A stretch of DNA of 64,000 nt, taken from NCBI RefSeq assembly GCF_036169555.1, contig NZ_CP108032.1, forward strand, positions 3,410,001 to 3,474,000, in the 5' to 3' direction. How positions within the stretch are numbered: position 1 is the stretch's first letter; each line of letters begins with the position of its first letter. The notes beneath the pieces were generated by a model. The model searched no databases, was not told where the DNA came from, and saw only the letters and a program-made list of their open reading frames with translations. The position numbers were made by a program, and so were the translations under genes. This document shows, one piece after another, positions 26,982-35,710 of the stretch. Source of the DNA: Streptomyces sp. NBC_00306. Its GTDB lineage: Bacteria; Actinomycetota; Actinomycetes; Streptomycetales; Streptomycetaceae.

Positions 26982-29793
26982 GCTTCAGGGTGTCCACCGT
27001 CTTCGCGGACACCGCCTGCTCGCTGAAGGACCAGTCGAGCAGTTCGCCGTCGGCCCACTTGTCCGTCTGATCGGTGTAGTGCGCGCTGTAGGCGTGCCCG
27101 GAGGCACCGGTCAGGTTGATCCAGCCCGACTTGTCCCAGTCCCCGACGGTGACGACCATCCGCATCGACGGCACCCAGACGACGTCGTAGCCGCCCGCCG
27201 CGTTCCAGCCGGTGGCGTTGACCGCGGCCTCGCCGCCGCCCAGGTTCCACGGGCCACGGTTGAGCACGAACTGGAGGAAGCCGGGGCCCTCGGTGCCGAG
27301 CGTCTGGTTCTTCAGCGTCAGCTGGTGCAGACGGCCCCAGCTCCAGCGGGAGGCGTCCTTGCCCAGCTCGGCGGTCAGCTCCCAGCGGGCGTCGTCCATC
27401 GCCCGGGCGAGCAGCTCGTCACGGGTGTCGGTCGGCTTCTCCGTACGGTTGCCCGGCGAGTGCCACCACGGGTTCTTCTCGTCCTTGAGTATCCGGCGCA
27501 CCACCTCGAACCAGCGGTCCCCGCCGTCCGGCTGAGCCGTGTCCGTGTCGCGCTGGCCGCACTCGCGCACCCGCTCGGTGAGCTCGTCCTCGGGCGCCGT
27601 GCTGTCGGCGGGCAGGACGTTCAGGCACTGCCCCTCGACGCGCAGCTCCTTGGGCAGCTTGTTGCCGAAGGCGAGCTTGAGGACGTTGCGCCAGACCGCG
27701 TTGAAGTAGGCGGCGGCACCGGAGTCGGGCTCCTGGGTGTAGCGCCAGCCCTCCAGCAGCTTCTGCGCCTCACGGACGTACGGGTCCGAGATGTCGATCT
27801 TCAGCAGATACGGCGTCAGCAGCTCGGCGATCTCGCTGCTGTTGTCCATCTGCATGGTGCGCATGTCTTCGGTGGAGATCTTGCCGCCACCCTGGATCTT
27901 CGTCTCGATGAGGTCGTTGATCCGCTGGCTCCGGGCGCCGTAGCCGTAGTCCTCGGTCAGCAGGTAGGGGTACTTCTCCGCGTCGATCACCGCCTGGTTC
28001 GCGGTGACGATGTAGCCGCGGTCCGGGTTCTCCTCGAACGGCAGCTCGTCGTAGGGGATGTACCCCTTCCACTTGTACGCCGGGTCCCAGCCGGGAGCGG
28101 GCACCGAGCCGTCGCCCTTGGCGCGGACCGGGATCTTGCCGGGCGCCTGGTAGCCGATGGTGCCGGCGGAGTCCGCGTAGACGAGGTTCTGCGAGGGGAC
28201 CTCGAAGTTCTTGGCCGCCGCACGGAAGGTCTTGAAGTCCTTGGCGCGGTTCAGCTCGAACACCGCGTCCATCGACTTGCCCGGCTGGAGCGCGGTCCAC
28301 TGGAGTGCCACGCCGTAGCCGGTGGCGCGGTCGGGGGCGTTGGTGACCGGCGCCTGCTGGCCGACCTTCTCCAGTTCGGTGCTGCGGTCGGAGACCAGCG
28401 GGCCGTGACCGGTGGAGCGGACGGTGATCGTCTTGCTCTTGCCCCCGGCGACCTTGATGACCTCCTTGCGGGTGGTCAGCTTCTTCTGCTGGTTGCCGAC
28501 CTGGTAGCTGTCGCCGCTGATCTTCTCGAGGTAGAGGTCGGTGACGTCCGCGCCGAGGTTGGTGAAGCCCCAGGCAATGTTCTGGTTGTGACCGATGATC
28601 ACGCCCGGCGTCCCGGAGAAGGTGTATCCCGCGGTGTCGTACTGGCAGGAGGCCGAGACCTTCCGGCAGTGCAGGCCCATCTGGTACCAGAGCGAGGGCA
28701 GCTGGGGCGCCAGGTGCGGATCGTTGGCCAGCATCGGCTTGCCGGTCGTCGTGTACTTGGAGGAGACGACCCAGGAGTTGGAACCGATGCCGTTGCCGTT
28801 CGGGCCGAGCAGCTCCGGGATCGTCTCGAGGGTCTTCGAGAGCGCCGAGAGCTGGGAGTTCAGGCCCTGCGCGGCGTCGGCCGCACTGCCGCCGCCGTTG
28901 TTCAGACCGCTGCCGGTGCCCTGGCCGGAGCCGTTGTCGCCCGAACCGTTCCCCGTGCCGTCACCCGTACCGTTGTCGCCGTCGCCGCCGGAGGACCCGT
29001 CCGACTCGCCGGAGGGCTTGACCTCGGGGTCGAACTTGCCCGTGACCGGGTCGATGCCGCCCTTGTCCACGATCGGCTTGTTCCGGTCGTACGGATAGTC
29101 CGGATACAGGTCCTTGATCTGCTTCTGGTCGAGCCGGCTCGTCAGCAGCGAGCGGTCGATCTCCTCCTGCATGTTGCCGCGCAGGTCCCACGCCATCGCC
29201 TTGAGCCAGGCCACCGAGTCGACCGGCGTCCAGGGCTCGGGCTTGTAGTCGTTGGTGAAGGACAGGGCGGCGTACTCGACGGAGAGTTCCTTGCCGTCCT
29301 TGCCCTTCAGATAGGAGTTGACGCCGTCGGCGTAAGCCTGGAGGAACTTCTTCGTCTGCGGCGACAGGATCTTGTCGTACTCCTGCTGCGCGACCTCGCG
29401 CCAGCCGAGCGTGCGCAGGAAGGCGTCCGTGTCGACCTGGCCGGAGCCGAACATCTCCGAGAGCCGGCCGGCCGTCATGTGGCGGCGGACGTCCATCTCC
29501 CAGAAGCGGTCCTGTGCCTGGACGAAGCCCTGGGCGCGGAAGAGGTCCTCGTCGGTGTCCGCATAGATCTGCGGGATGCCGAAGTCGTCGCGTTTGACGT
29601 CGACCTGGCCGCTGAGTCCGTCGATTTCTATCGACCCGGTCGTCTGCGGGAACGAGGCGCGCACCGTACTGATGCTCCAGTACGTGCCGAACCCGATACC
29701 CGCCAGAAGCGCCAGCACCAGGACGATCACGAGCAGGCGGGCGCGTCGCCCCTTCTTCTTCTTGGGGGAAGAGGCGGTTGTGTTGGCGGGCAT
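26962..29793 (-). CDS. Penicillin acylase (penicillin amidase) family protein, membrane-anchored
   Basis: N-terminal nucleophile hydrolase that cleaves acylated amines such as beta-lactams or acyl-homoserine lactones. The 943-residue precursor has a cytoplasmic KKKKGRRAR start, one membrane helix (LLVIVLVLALLAGIGFG) and an alpha-subunit region. A Gly/Asn/Ser/Thr/Asp-rich linker follows near residues 265-305, then GSNSWVV with catalytic Ser338, the expected self-cleavage point. NIAWGFTN and the later YADSAGTIGYQ are family motifs. AAGGA precedes the chosen ATG; another ATG 15 codons upstream lacks one. Retention of the helix suggests a surface-tethered enzyme. The low-complexity linker is longer than usual for the classical enzymes. 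Confidence 0.9.
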   Translation of the reverse strand: MPANTTASSPKKKKGRRARLLVIVLVLALLAGIGFGTYWSISTVRASFPQTTGSIEIDGLSGQVDVKRDDFGIPQIYADTDEDLFRAQGFVQAQDRFWEMDVRRHMTAGRLSEMFGSGQVDTDAFLRTLGWREVAQQEYDKILSPQTKKFLQAYADGVNSYLKGKDGKELSVEYAALSFTNDYKPEPWTPVDSVAWLKAMAWDLRGNMQEEIDRSLLTSRLDQKQIKDLYPDYPYDRNKPIVDKGGIDPVTGKFDPEVKPSGESDGSSGGDGDNGTGDGTGNGSGDNGSGQGTGSGLNNGGGSAADAAQGLNSQLSALSKTLETIPELLGPNGNGIGSNSWVVSSKYTTTGKPMLANDPHLAPQLPSLWYQMGLHCRKVSASCQYDTAGYTFSGTPGVIIGHNQNIAWGFTNLGADVTDLYLEKISGDSYQVGNQQKKLTTRKEVIKVAGGKSKTITVRSTGHGPLVSDRSTELEKVGQQAPVTNAPDRATGYGVALQWTALQPGKSMDAVFELNRAKDFKTFRAAAKNFEVPSQNLVYADSAGTIGYQAPGKIPVRAKGDGSVPAPGWDPAYKWKGYIPYDELPFEENPDRGYIVTANQAVIDAEKYPYLLTEDYGYGARSQRINDLIETKIQGGGKISTEDMRTMQMDNSSEIAELLTPYLLKIDISDPYVREAQKLLEGWRYTQEPDSGAAAYFNAVWRNVLKLAFGNKLPKELRVEGQCLNVLPADSTAPEDELTERVRECGQRDTDTAQPDGGDRWFEVVRRILKDEKNPWWHSPGNRTEKPTDTRDELLARAMDDARWELTAELGKDASRWSWGRLHQLTLKNQTLGTEGPGFLQFVLNRGPWNLGGGEAAVNATGWNAAGGYDVVWVPSMRMVVTVGDWDKSGWINLTGASGHAYSAHYTDQTDKWADGELLDWSFSEQAVSAKTVDTLKLIPRNA

Positions 29794-30014
29794 CGCTGTC
29801 CTTCGAGGCGCAGGCTGATCCTGGGAGTGCTGGAGCAACCATAGGCGCAGCGTCGAGGCGGTCCGGACGCGGTATCCGTAAGCAGGCCAACGGACCGATC
29901 CCTCGAACAGGTGATCCAGGGCGTCAAGAAAACGTTAAAGATTAGGTAAGGTAACGAAGTGTCGCCTGCTGGAGGAGCGCTCCGGCACGTAGGCGCGAGG
30001 GGAAGGATCGGCCA

Positions 30015-31508
30015 CTGACTGTCCACCAGCTCAACGAACTCCTGCTCATCTGCTCGCTGATCCTGCTCTTCGCCGTGGCTGCGGTCCGCGTCTCCTCGCG
30101 CAGCGGGCTTCCCAGCCTGCTGCTGTATCTCGGGATCGGCGTCGCCATCGGGCAGGACGGCATCTTCGACGTCACCTTCAACGACGCCGAACTGACGCAG
30201 GTGATCGGCTATGCCGCGCTCGTGGTGATCCTGGCCGAGGGCGGTCTGGGCACCAAGTGGCAGGAGGTCAAACCCGCGTTGCCCGCGGCGGTCGCGCTGT
30301 CGACCGTCGGCGTCGCGGTGAGCGTGGGCGTCACCGCCGCCGGCGCCCACTATCTCGTCGGCCTGGAATGGCGGCAGGCGCTCATCATCGGCGCGGTGGT
30401 CTCCTCGACCGATGCTGCGGCCGTCTTCTCCGTCCTGCGCAAGGTCCCGCTGCCCTCCCGGGTGACGGGTGTACTGGAGGCCGAATCCGGCTTCAACGAC
30501 GCCCCCGTGGTGATCCTGGTGGTCGCGTTCTCCGCGGCCGGTCCGGTGGACGAGTGGTACGTCCTCGTCGGCAAGATCGCGCTGGAGCTGGCGATCGGCG
30601 CGGGCATCGGACTGGCGGCGGGCTGGCTGGGAGCCTTCGGACTGCGGCATGTGGCGCTGCCCGCGTCGGGTCTGTACCCGATCGCGGTGATGGCGATCGC
30701 GGTGGTGGCGTACGCGGCCGGCGCCATGGCCCACGGCAGTGGATTCCTCGCCGTCTACCTGGCCTCGATGGTCCTCGGCAACGCGAAACTGCCGCACGCG
30801 CCGGCCAACCGCGGCTTCGCCGAGGGCCTCGGCTGGATCGCCCAGATCGGCATGTTCGTCCTGCTGGGCCTGCTGGTCACCCCGCACGAACTGGTCGACG
30901 ACTTCTGGCCGGCCGTCGTGGTCGGCCTGGTGCTGACCATGGTGGCGCGCCCGGTGTCGGTCATGATCAGCCTGCTGCCGTTCCGCATCCCGCGCCAGGA
31001 ACAGGTGCTGATGTCCTGGGCGGGCCTGCGCGGCGCCGTGCCCATCATCATCGCCACCATCCCGATGGTGGCGGCCGTGGAGGGCAGCGACCGAATCTTC
31101 AACATCGTCTTCGTGCTGGTCGTCGTCTACACCCTGATCCAGGGGCCGACGCTGCCGTGGCTCGCGAAGTGGCTGAAACTCGGCTCCACGGACGCCGCCG
31201 ACCTGGGCGTCGAGTCGGCGCCCCTGGAGCGGCTGCGCGGACATCTGCTCTCGGTGTCCATCCCGGAAGAGTCGAAGATGCACGGCGTGGAGGTCGCGGA
31301 GCTGCGGCTGCCGGCGGGCTCCGCGGTGACCCTGGTCGTGCGGGAGGGCAAGAGTTTCGTACCGCTGCCCTCGACCGTGCTGCGGCGGCGCGACGAGCTG
31401 CTGGTCGTGGCGACGGATCCGGTCCGGGACGCGGCCGAGCGACGCCTGCGGGCGGTGGGGCAGGGCGGCAAGCTCGCGGGGTGGCTGGGGACGGGGGGGC
31501 TCAGCTGA
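30015..31508 (+). CDS. NhaP/CvrA-type K+(Na+)/H+ antiporter with TrkA-C domain, probable CTG start
   Basis: Cation/proton antiporter of the CPA1 type, 497 residues, with about 12 membrane helices to residue 385 and a C-terminal RCK/TrkA-C domain (ESKMHGVEVAELRLPAGSAVTLVVREGK). Conserved SSTDAAAVFSVLRK and ESGFNDAP carry the ion-binding Asp residues. The first helix (TVHQLNELLLICSLILLFAVAAVRVSS) is only complete if translation starts at CTG 30015, which has GGGGAAGG 8 bases upstream; the first ATG at 30075 would remove half of it, and no ATG, GTG or TTG is in frame between. Immediately behind its stop codon lies a block of GC-rich repeats. Confidence 0.88.
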   Translation: MTVHQLNELLLICSLILLFAVAAVRVSSRSGLPSLLLYLGIGVAIGQDGIFDVTFNDAELTQVIGYAALVVILAEGGLGTKWQEVKPALPAAVALSTVGVAVSVGVTAAGAHYLVGLEWRQALIIGAVVSSTDAAAVFSVLRKVPLPSRVTGVLEAESGFNDAPVVILVVAFSAAGPVDEWYVLVGKIALELAIGAGIGLAAGWLGAFGLRHVALPASGLYPIAVMAIAVVAYAAGAMAHGSGFLAVYLASMVLGNAKLPHAPANRGFAEGLGWIAQIGMFVLLGLLVTPHELVDDFWPAVVVGLVLTMVARPVSVMISLLPFRIPRQEQVLMSWAGLRGAVPIIIATIPMVAAVEGSDRIFNIVFVLVVVYTLIQGPTLPWLAKWLKLGSTDAADLGVESAPLERLRGHLLSVSIPEESKMHGVEVAELRLPAGSAVTLVVREGKSFVPLPSTVLRRRDELLVVATDPVRDAAERRLRAVGQGGKLAGWLGTGGLS

Positions 31509-31696
31509 CGGGGCGGGGGCTTGTTCGGCGTCGGGTGCTTGTTCGGCGTGGGTCCGGGGGGCGGGGCCTGGGTGCTTGTGGCGCGGGTTCTTGTGCGGCG
31601 TCGGGTCCCTGGGGCGGGGGTGCTTGTGGCGCGGGTTCTTGTGCGGCGTCGGGTCCCTGGGGCGGGGCCCGGGGTGCTTGGGGCTCGGTTCTTGTG
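31509..31696 (+). repeat. GC-rich tandem repeats introducing repeat core A
   Basis: Directly after the antiporter stop codon, monomers of about 18 bp related to GCTTGTTCGGCGTCGGGT give way to two copies of a 48 bp unit starting TGCTTGTGGCGCGGG (31573 and 31621) and a third, diverged copy at 31675. The same 18 bp motif recurs at 46.7 kb. Open frames through it are artefacts of composition. Confidence 0.8.
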
Positions 31697-31880
31697 CGGC
31701 GTCGGGTCCGGGGGCCCTCCGGGCTCGACTGCTCGGGGTCGGCGGCGTACAGGTCTGTTGTCTTGAGCACCCGGGTGTTGCCGCCGATCCCCTGCGGGGA
31801 CGACCCTGCACGCCCCCCTGCCGGCGGTCGAGCACGTGCCTCGTTGCGGTGCGGGCACACGCGAAGCCGAGCCCGTTCGG
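31697..31880 (+). repeat. Dispersed 184 bp repeat element, copy A
   Basis: Same element as 47109-47293 and 47399-47583. Identical in all three are a block of about 30 bases beginning GTCGGGTCCGGGGGCC and one of about 37 bases beginning GCCGCCGATCCCC. Between them is a variable stretch. The 3' end has CGAA and TTCG arms. No reading frame is kept across all copies. The 288 bp from here to the MFS start hold no recognisable gene. Confidence 0.85.
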
Positions 31881-32168
31881 GCAGCGGATGAGACGGGCTC
31901 GGCGCCGCTTTGCGTACGTCCGATTAATCCCAGGTGTACATCCAGGAGTGTGGCGCATTTCCCAGGCACGGCACCCCGCACCACCTGTACCATGAAGGCA
32001 CACTTGATCGACCAACTCTGCCTGACGCAGAGCTGGCGCGACCGTATGGCGGCCGGCGTGCCCCTTCCATGGGCCCTGGCATCTACCGCAGTTCCGCGCA
32101 AGAGGACAGCTCTCGGCGGCTCCCGTACATCCAGGGGAGCGCTACCAGGCGGCAGAAAGGCACGGACC

Positions 32169-33437
32169 GTGGCATCCACGGTCACCACCGGCAAGCGCCC
32201 GGGCTACGGGCAGCTGCTGCGCACTCCCGGCGTCTGGACCTTCCTGCTCCCCGGCTTCGCCGCACGACAGCCCTTCGCGATGCTGACCATCGGCATCGTC
32301 CTGCTGGTCCAGCACACGACCGGTTCGTACGGCACCGCCGGAGCCGTCGCCGCCGTCACCGGTGTCTCCATGGCACTGTTCGCACCGCAGAGCGGCAAGC
32401 TCGCCGACCGTTTCGGCCAGCGCGCCGTCCTGCTGCCGGGCGTCCTGGTGCACGCCGCGTCCGTCGCGGCCCTCACCTCTCTCGCGCTGGCGGACGCCCC
32501 CCTGTGGGCGCTGTTCGCCGCCGCCGTTCCGGCCGGTGCCTCGGTGCCGCAGATCGGCCCGATGGTGCGTGCCCGCTGGGCCGCCAAGCTCGAACGTTCG
32601 CCGCTGATGCCGACGGCCGCGGCCTTCGAGTCCGTCACCGACGAGTTCACCTTCGTCGTCGGACCGGTGCTCGCGACCGCGCTCTGCACCGGCGTACACC
32701 CGGCGGCCGGCCTGATCGCCGAAGCCGCCCTGACCCTGGCCGGCGGTCTGCTCTTCGCGGCCCAGAGCCGTACGCAGCCGGCCGTCCGTCCCCTCACCGC
32801 GGACTCCGCACCGCGCGTCTCCGCACTGTCCGTGCCGGGCGTACGGGTCCTCGCGGTGGCCTTCCTCGGCATCGGGTCCGTCTTCGGCGGCATGCAGGTC
32901 TCGCTGACGGCCTTCTCCGAGGAGATCGGCAACCCCGGCGCGAACGGACTGCTGTACGGCGTCTTCGCTGCCGGCAACATGCTCGCCGGCATCGCCTGCG
33001 GCGCGATCGCCTGGAAGAGCAGCCCGCGCCGCCGCATGATCCTCGGCTACACCGGGCTCACCCTGGCGGCCTCCCTCCTCTGGTCGGTCCACTCGGTGGC
33101 CCTGCTCGGCGGACTCGGGCTGATCGTCGGCCTCTGCATCGCTCCGGCGCTGATCAGCGGCTACACGCTGGTGGAACCGCTGGTCCCGGCCACGGCCCGC
33201 ACCGAGGCCTTCACCTGGCTCACCGGCGCGGTGGCCCTCGGCCAGGCGGCGGCCGTCACGGTGGCCGGACGACTGGCCGACGCGCACGGCGCGAGCGCCG
33301 GATTCGTCGTCCCGCTGGCGGGCACCGCACTCGCCCTCGTCACCTTGCTGGCCCTGCGTTCACGGCTCTCACCGAAGAACCCGGGACGCATCATGGCGCG
33401 TGGCGTCGGTCACCGAGTGCCGGTGGCGGTGGACTGA
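32169..33437 (+). CDS. Major facilitator superfamily transporter
   Basis: A 422-residue, roughly 12-helix MFS permease. MFS loop residues are seen at LFAPQSGKLADRFGQRAVLLPG near residue 75, and pairs of short basic loops separate the helices. The GTG (VASTVTTGKRPGYGQLL) was chosen because AAAGG lies about 8 bases before it. The frame is open further upstream to an ATG at 31994, which would add 58 residues without membrane character or ribosome-binding site. Substrate unknown; no regulator is adjacent. It lies 288 bp behind repeat core A. Confidence 0.87.
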   Translation: MASTVTTGKRPGYGQLLRTPGVWTFLLPGFAARQPFAMLTIGIVLLVQHTTGSYGTAGAVAAVTGVSMALFAPQSGKLADRFGQRAVLLPGVLVHAASVAALTSLALADAPLWALFAAAVPAGASVPQIGPMVRARWAAKLERSPLMPTAAAFESVTDEFTFVVGPVLATALCTGVHPAAGLIAEAALTLAGGLLFAAQSRTQPAVRPLTADSAPRVSALSVPGVRVLAVAFLGIGSVFGGMQVSLTAFSEEIGNPGANGLLYGVFAAGNMLAGIACGAIAWKSSPRRRMILGYTGLTLAASLLWSVHSVALLGGLGLIVGLCIAPALISGYTLVEPLVPATARTEAFTWLTGAVALGQAAAVTVAGRLADAHGASAGFVVPLAGTALALVTLLALRSRLSPKNPGRIMARGVGHRVPVAVD

Positions 33438-33505
33438 TCCAGCGGAATACGTCACTATGGACCGTCGTTAGCACTCATTGAGTGAGAGTGCCAGGAGGAA
33501 GACCA

Positions 33506-33859
33506 GTGCCGACCTACCAGTACCAGTGCACCGAATGCGGCGAGGGCCTCGAGGCGGTGCAGAAGTTCACCGATGATGCCCTGACCGTGTGCCCCAACTG
33601 CGAGGGACGCCTCAAGAAGGTGTTCTCAGCCGTCGGCATTGTCTTCAAGGGTTCGGGCTTCTACCGCAACGACAGCCGCGGCTCGTCGTCCAGCAGCTCG
33701 CCGTCGTCGACGTCGTCCTCGTCGACGGGCACGAAGACCTCGGAGTCGAAGACGTCCGACTCGAAGACGTCGTCTTCTTCGTCGTCATCGTCGTCGTCCT
33801 CGTCCGGCTCTTCCAGCAGCTCGAGCTCGTCGTCGAGCTCCGGCAGCTCGGCCGCCTGA
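33506..33859 (+). CDS. FmdB-family zinc-ribbon protein with a poly-serine tail
   Basis: A 117-residue protein. Residues 1-43 form the FmdB zinc ribbon (TYQYQCTECGEGLE and VCPNCEGRLKK, two CxxC knuckles), and VGIVFKGSGFYRND completes the family core. The remaining 60 residues are almost entirely Ser with some Thr, Lys, Gly and Pro. Serine codons in the tail are mixed (TCG, TCC, AGC, TCT), so it is maintained as protein rather than a simple DNA repeat. AGGAGGAA precedes the GTG. The related FmdB was linked to amidase gene regulation in Methylophilus; function here is unknown. Confidence 0.88.
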   Translation: MPTYQYQCTECGEGLEAVQKFTDDALTVCPNCEGRLKKVFSAVGIVFKGSGFYRNDSRGSSSSSSPSSTSSSSTGTKTSESKTSDSKTSSSSSSSSSSSSGSSSSSSSSSSSGSSAA

Positions 33860-33875
33860 CCCACTGCTTTCGTTC

Positions 33876-33910
33876 CGAGGACCCCGCCGTTCCGTACGGC
33901 GGGGTCCTCG
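33876..33910. terminator. Terminator behind the FmdB-type gene
   Basis: CGAGGACCCCGCCGT pairs perfectly with its complement over 15 bp around a TCCGT loop. Confidence 0.85.
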
Positions 33911-34019
33911 GCGTATTCGTGCTCGGTTGCGTTTCGTCGCGGCGCTCCTGCCGGGCTTCGTCGGGGTCTGACCTACGGCCCTGCTCTCGGCCCTCTGCCG
34001 CGTCGATAGTGTGATCGGT

Positions 34020-34859
34020 ATGGCGAACGCGAACGCAGAGATCGGCGTGATCGGCGGCTCCGGCTTCTACTCCTTCCTGGAGGACGTGACCGAGGTCGAG
34101 GTCGATACCCCGTACGGCAGTCCGAGCGACTCCCTCTTCCTCGGTGAGGTGGCCGGCCGGAAGGTCGCCTTCCTGCCCCGGCACGGACGCGGGCACCACC
34201 TCCCGCCGCACCGCATCAACTACCGCGCGAATCTGTGGGCCCTGCGCTCGGTCGGCGCACGGCAGGTGCTCGGCCCGTGCGCGGTGGGTGGGCTGCGCCC
34301 GGACTACGGGCCCGGCACGCTGCTCGTTCCGGACCAGCTGGTGGACCGGACGAAGGCTCGCGAGCAGACGTACTTCGACGGGCTCCCGCTGCCCGACGGA
34401 AGCATCCCCAACGTCGTGCACACGACCTTTGCCGACCCCTACTGCCCCGCGGGGCGTGCGGTCGCCCTCAAGGCGGCGCGCGGGCGGGAGTGGGAGCCGG
34501 TGGACGGCGGAACGCTCGTGGTCATCGAGGGACCGCGCTTCTCCACGCGTGCGGAATCGAAGTGGTTCGCGTCGGCGGGCTGGTCGGTGGTCGGCATGAC
34601 CGGACACCCGGAGGCCGTGCTCGCCCGTGAACTGGGTCTCTGCTACACCTCGTTGACACTGGTCACGGACCTGGACGCGGGCGCCGAGACCGGGGAGGGC
34701 GTCTCCCACACCGAGGTGCTGCGGGTCTTCGGCGAGAACGTGGGGCGGCTGCGCGAGGTGCTCTTCGACGCGGTGGGCGCGCTGCCGGCGAACGAGGACC
34801 GGGACTGCCTGTGCACGCACGCGCACGACGGCTGGGACCTGGGGATCGAACTGCCCTGA
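34020..34859 (+). CDS. mtnP: S-methyl-5'-thioadenosine phosphorylase
   Basis: Cleaves methylthioadenosine to adenine and methylthioribose-1-phosphate in methionine salvage. The 279-residue protein has the phosphate-binding IGVIGGSGFYSF near the N-terminus, FLPRHGRGHHLPPHRINYRANLWAL, and VIEGPRFSTRAESKWF followed by VVGMTGHPEAVLAREL. The usual NMT of the base-binding site reads GMT with HPE, suggesting a specificity change within the MTAP/inosine phosphorylase family. The ATG was preferred over a GTG 3 codons upstream. TAGTGT lies 10 bases before it, so the transcript is probably leaderless or nearly so. Confidence 0.88.
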   Translation: MANANAEIGVIGGSGFYSFLEDVTEVEVDTPYGSPSDSLFLGEVAGRKVAFLPRHGRGHHLPPHRINYRANLWALRSVGARQVLGPCAVGGLRPDYGPGTLLVPDQLVDRTKAREQTYFDGLPLPDGSIPNVVHTTFADPYCPAGRAVALKAARGREWEPVDGGTLVVIEGPRFSTRAESKWFASAGWSVVGMTGHPEAVLARELGLCYTSLTLVTDLDAGAETGEGVSHTEVLRVFGENVGRLREVLFDAVGALPANEDRDCLCTHAHDGWDLGIELP

Positions 34860-35026
34860 GAGGGGCGGTGGTTGATCGGGTAGCTGGGGTGGGTCGCCCG
34901 CCGGGGTGAGGGAGTTGTCCACATGCGGTGGACCGTCCACAGGCTCCGGCGGGAGGCGCGTGAGAGGTGGATCGTGAGGACCGTTCGGTCCTTCGACTCC
35001 CCTTCTCACGACAGGTGGTATGTGCC

Positions 35027-35548
35027 ATGTCGCTCCTGCCTCCCTCTTCCGCGCCCGCTCCCACGGGCGTTCCGCCCTTCGCTCCGCTGCGCGTGCGCGG
35101 CGGAGCACATCGCCTGCGGCGGGCGATGCGTCGCCGCCGAAGGGCGCTCGCGGCCGGTCTCGCCCTGACGGCGGCGGCCCTTGCGGCATCGGGCGCCCGG
35201 GGAGCGGACGCGCCCGGTGGCGGGGCCCATGCGGCCCCTCCGCCGCGAGCTCCGAAGCCCGCCGCCGAGATGGTGTCCGCCCCCGTCCGGATCGCGGATG
35301 CGGCGACCGTCCGGCTTCTGCGGCCGGGCGACCGGGTGGATGTGATCGCCGCGCCCAACTCCCCCGCGGGGCAGGGGACACCGGATGCCCGAGTCGTCGC
35401 CACCGGCGCCCGGGTGGCCGAAGTACCGGGCCCGGCGGACTCCACCGCCGACAGCGGCGCCCTGGTCGTGCTGTCCGTTCCACGGGCCACCGCCGCCCAG
35501 CTCGCCGGCGCGGGCACGACCTCCCGTCTGGCGGTGACGGTGTGCTGA
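35027..35548 (+). CDS. SAF/RcpC-type (CpaB/FlgA-like) exported protein
   Basis: A 173-residue protein with a basic, Arg-rich N-terminus followed by a hydrophobic stretch (ALAAGLALTAAALAASGA, about residues 40-57), giving a signal or anchor. The rest shows the RcpC/SAF pattern VSAPVRIADAATVRLLRPGDRVDVIAAP, the domain found in Flp-pilus CpaB and flagellar FlgA chaperones. Streptomyces lacks flagella, so a pilus or surface role is possible but not shown. ACAGGTGG precedes the ATG. No pilus genes are nearby. Confidence 0.75.
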   Translation: MSLLPPSSAPAPTGVPPFAPLRVRGGAHRLRRAMRRRRRALAAGLALTAAALAASGARGADAPGGGAHAAPPPRAPKPAAEMVSAPVRIADAATVRLLRPGDRVDVIAAPNSPAGQGTPDARVVATGARVAEVPGPADSTADSGALVVLSVPRATAAQLAGAGTTSRLAVTVC

Positions 35549-35710
35549 CCCCGACGCGAGCGACGAGACCCCGGTGGTCGGTCACCAGTCGCACTGGCGT
35601 GCCGTCAGGTCACCTCCCCTCCCCTCGGCGATTGGACAGTACGACCGGGCGCTGTCGTAGGTTGCGAGGGTTTGTTTCGGTGACCTGCACATGCGAAGAA
35701 GGGTTCATTG

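Noticed and set aside
29941..29961. Iron-box (DmdR) site TTAGGTAAGG before the antiporter
   Set aside because: The left half matches but the right half does not; an operator should be near-palindromic.
31501..31860. Minus-strand frame with a peptide (AGSSPQGIGGNTRV) also readable in core C
   Set aside because: The shared peptide results from DNA identity; the flanking parts are in different frames in A and C, and copy B has a stop.
31994..32168. Longer MFS protein starting at ATG 31994
   Set aside because: The extra 58 residues are hydrophilic and there is no ribosome-binding site; GTG 32169 has one.
33661..33864. Acidic antisense ORF under the poly-Ser tail
   Set aside because: It is the reverse complement of Ser codons and has no start signal.
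34915..34941. DnaA-box-like TTGTCCACA and a second near match
   Set aside because: One exact box and one imperfect match 15 bp later are too few for an origin, and no replication genes are near. The GTGGAC-C-GTCCAC palindrome there may be chance.
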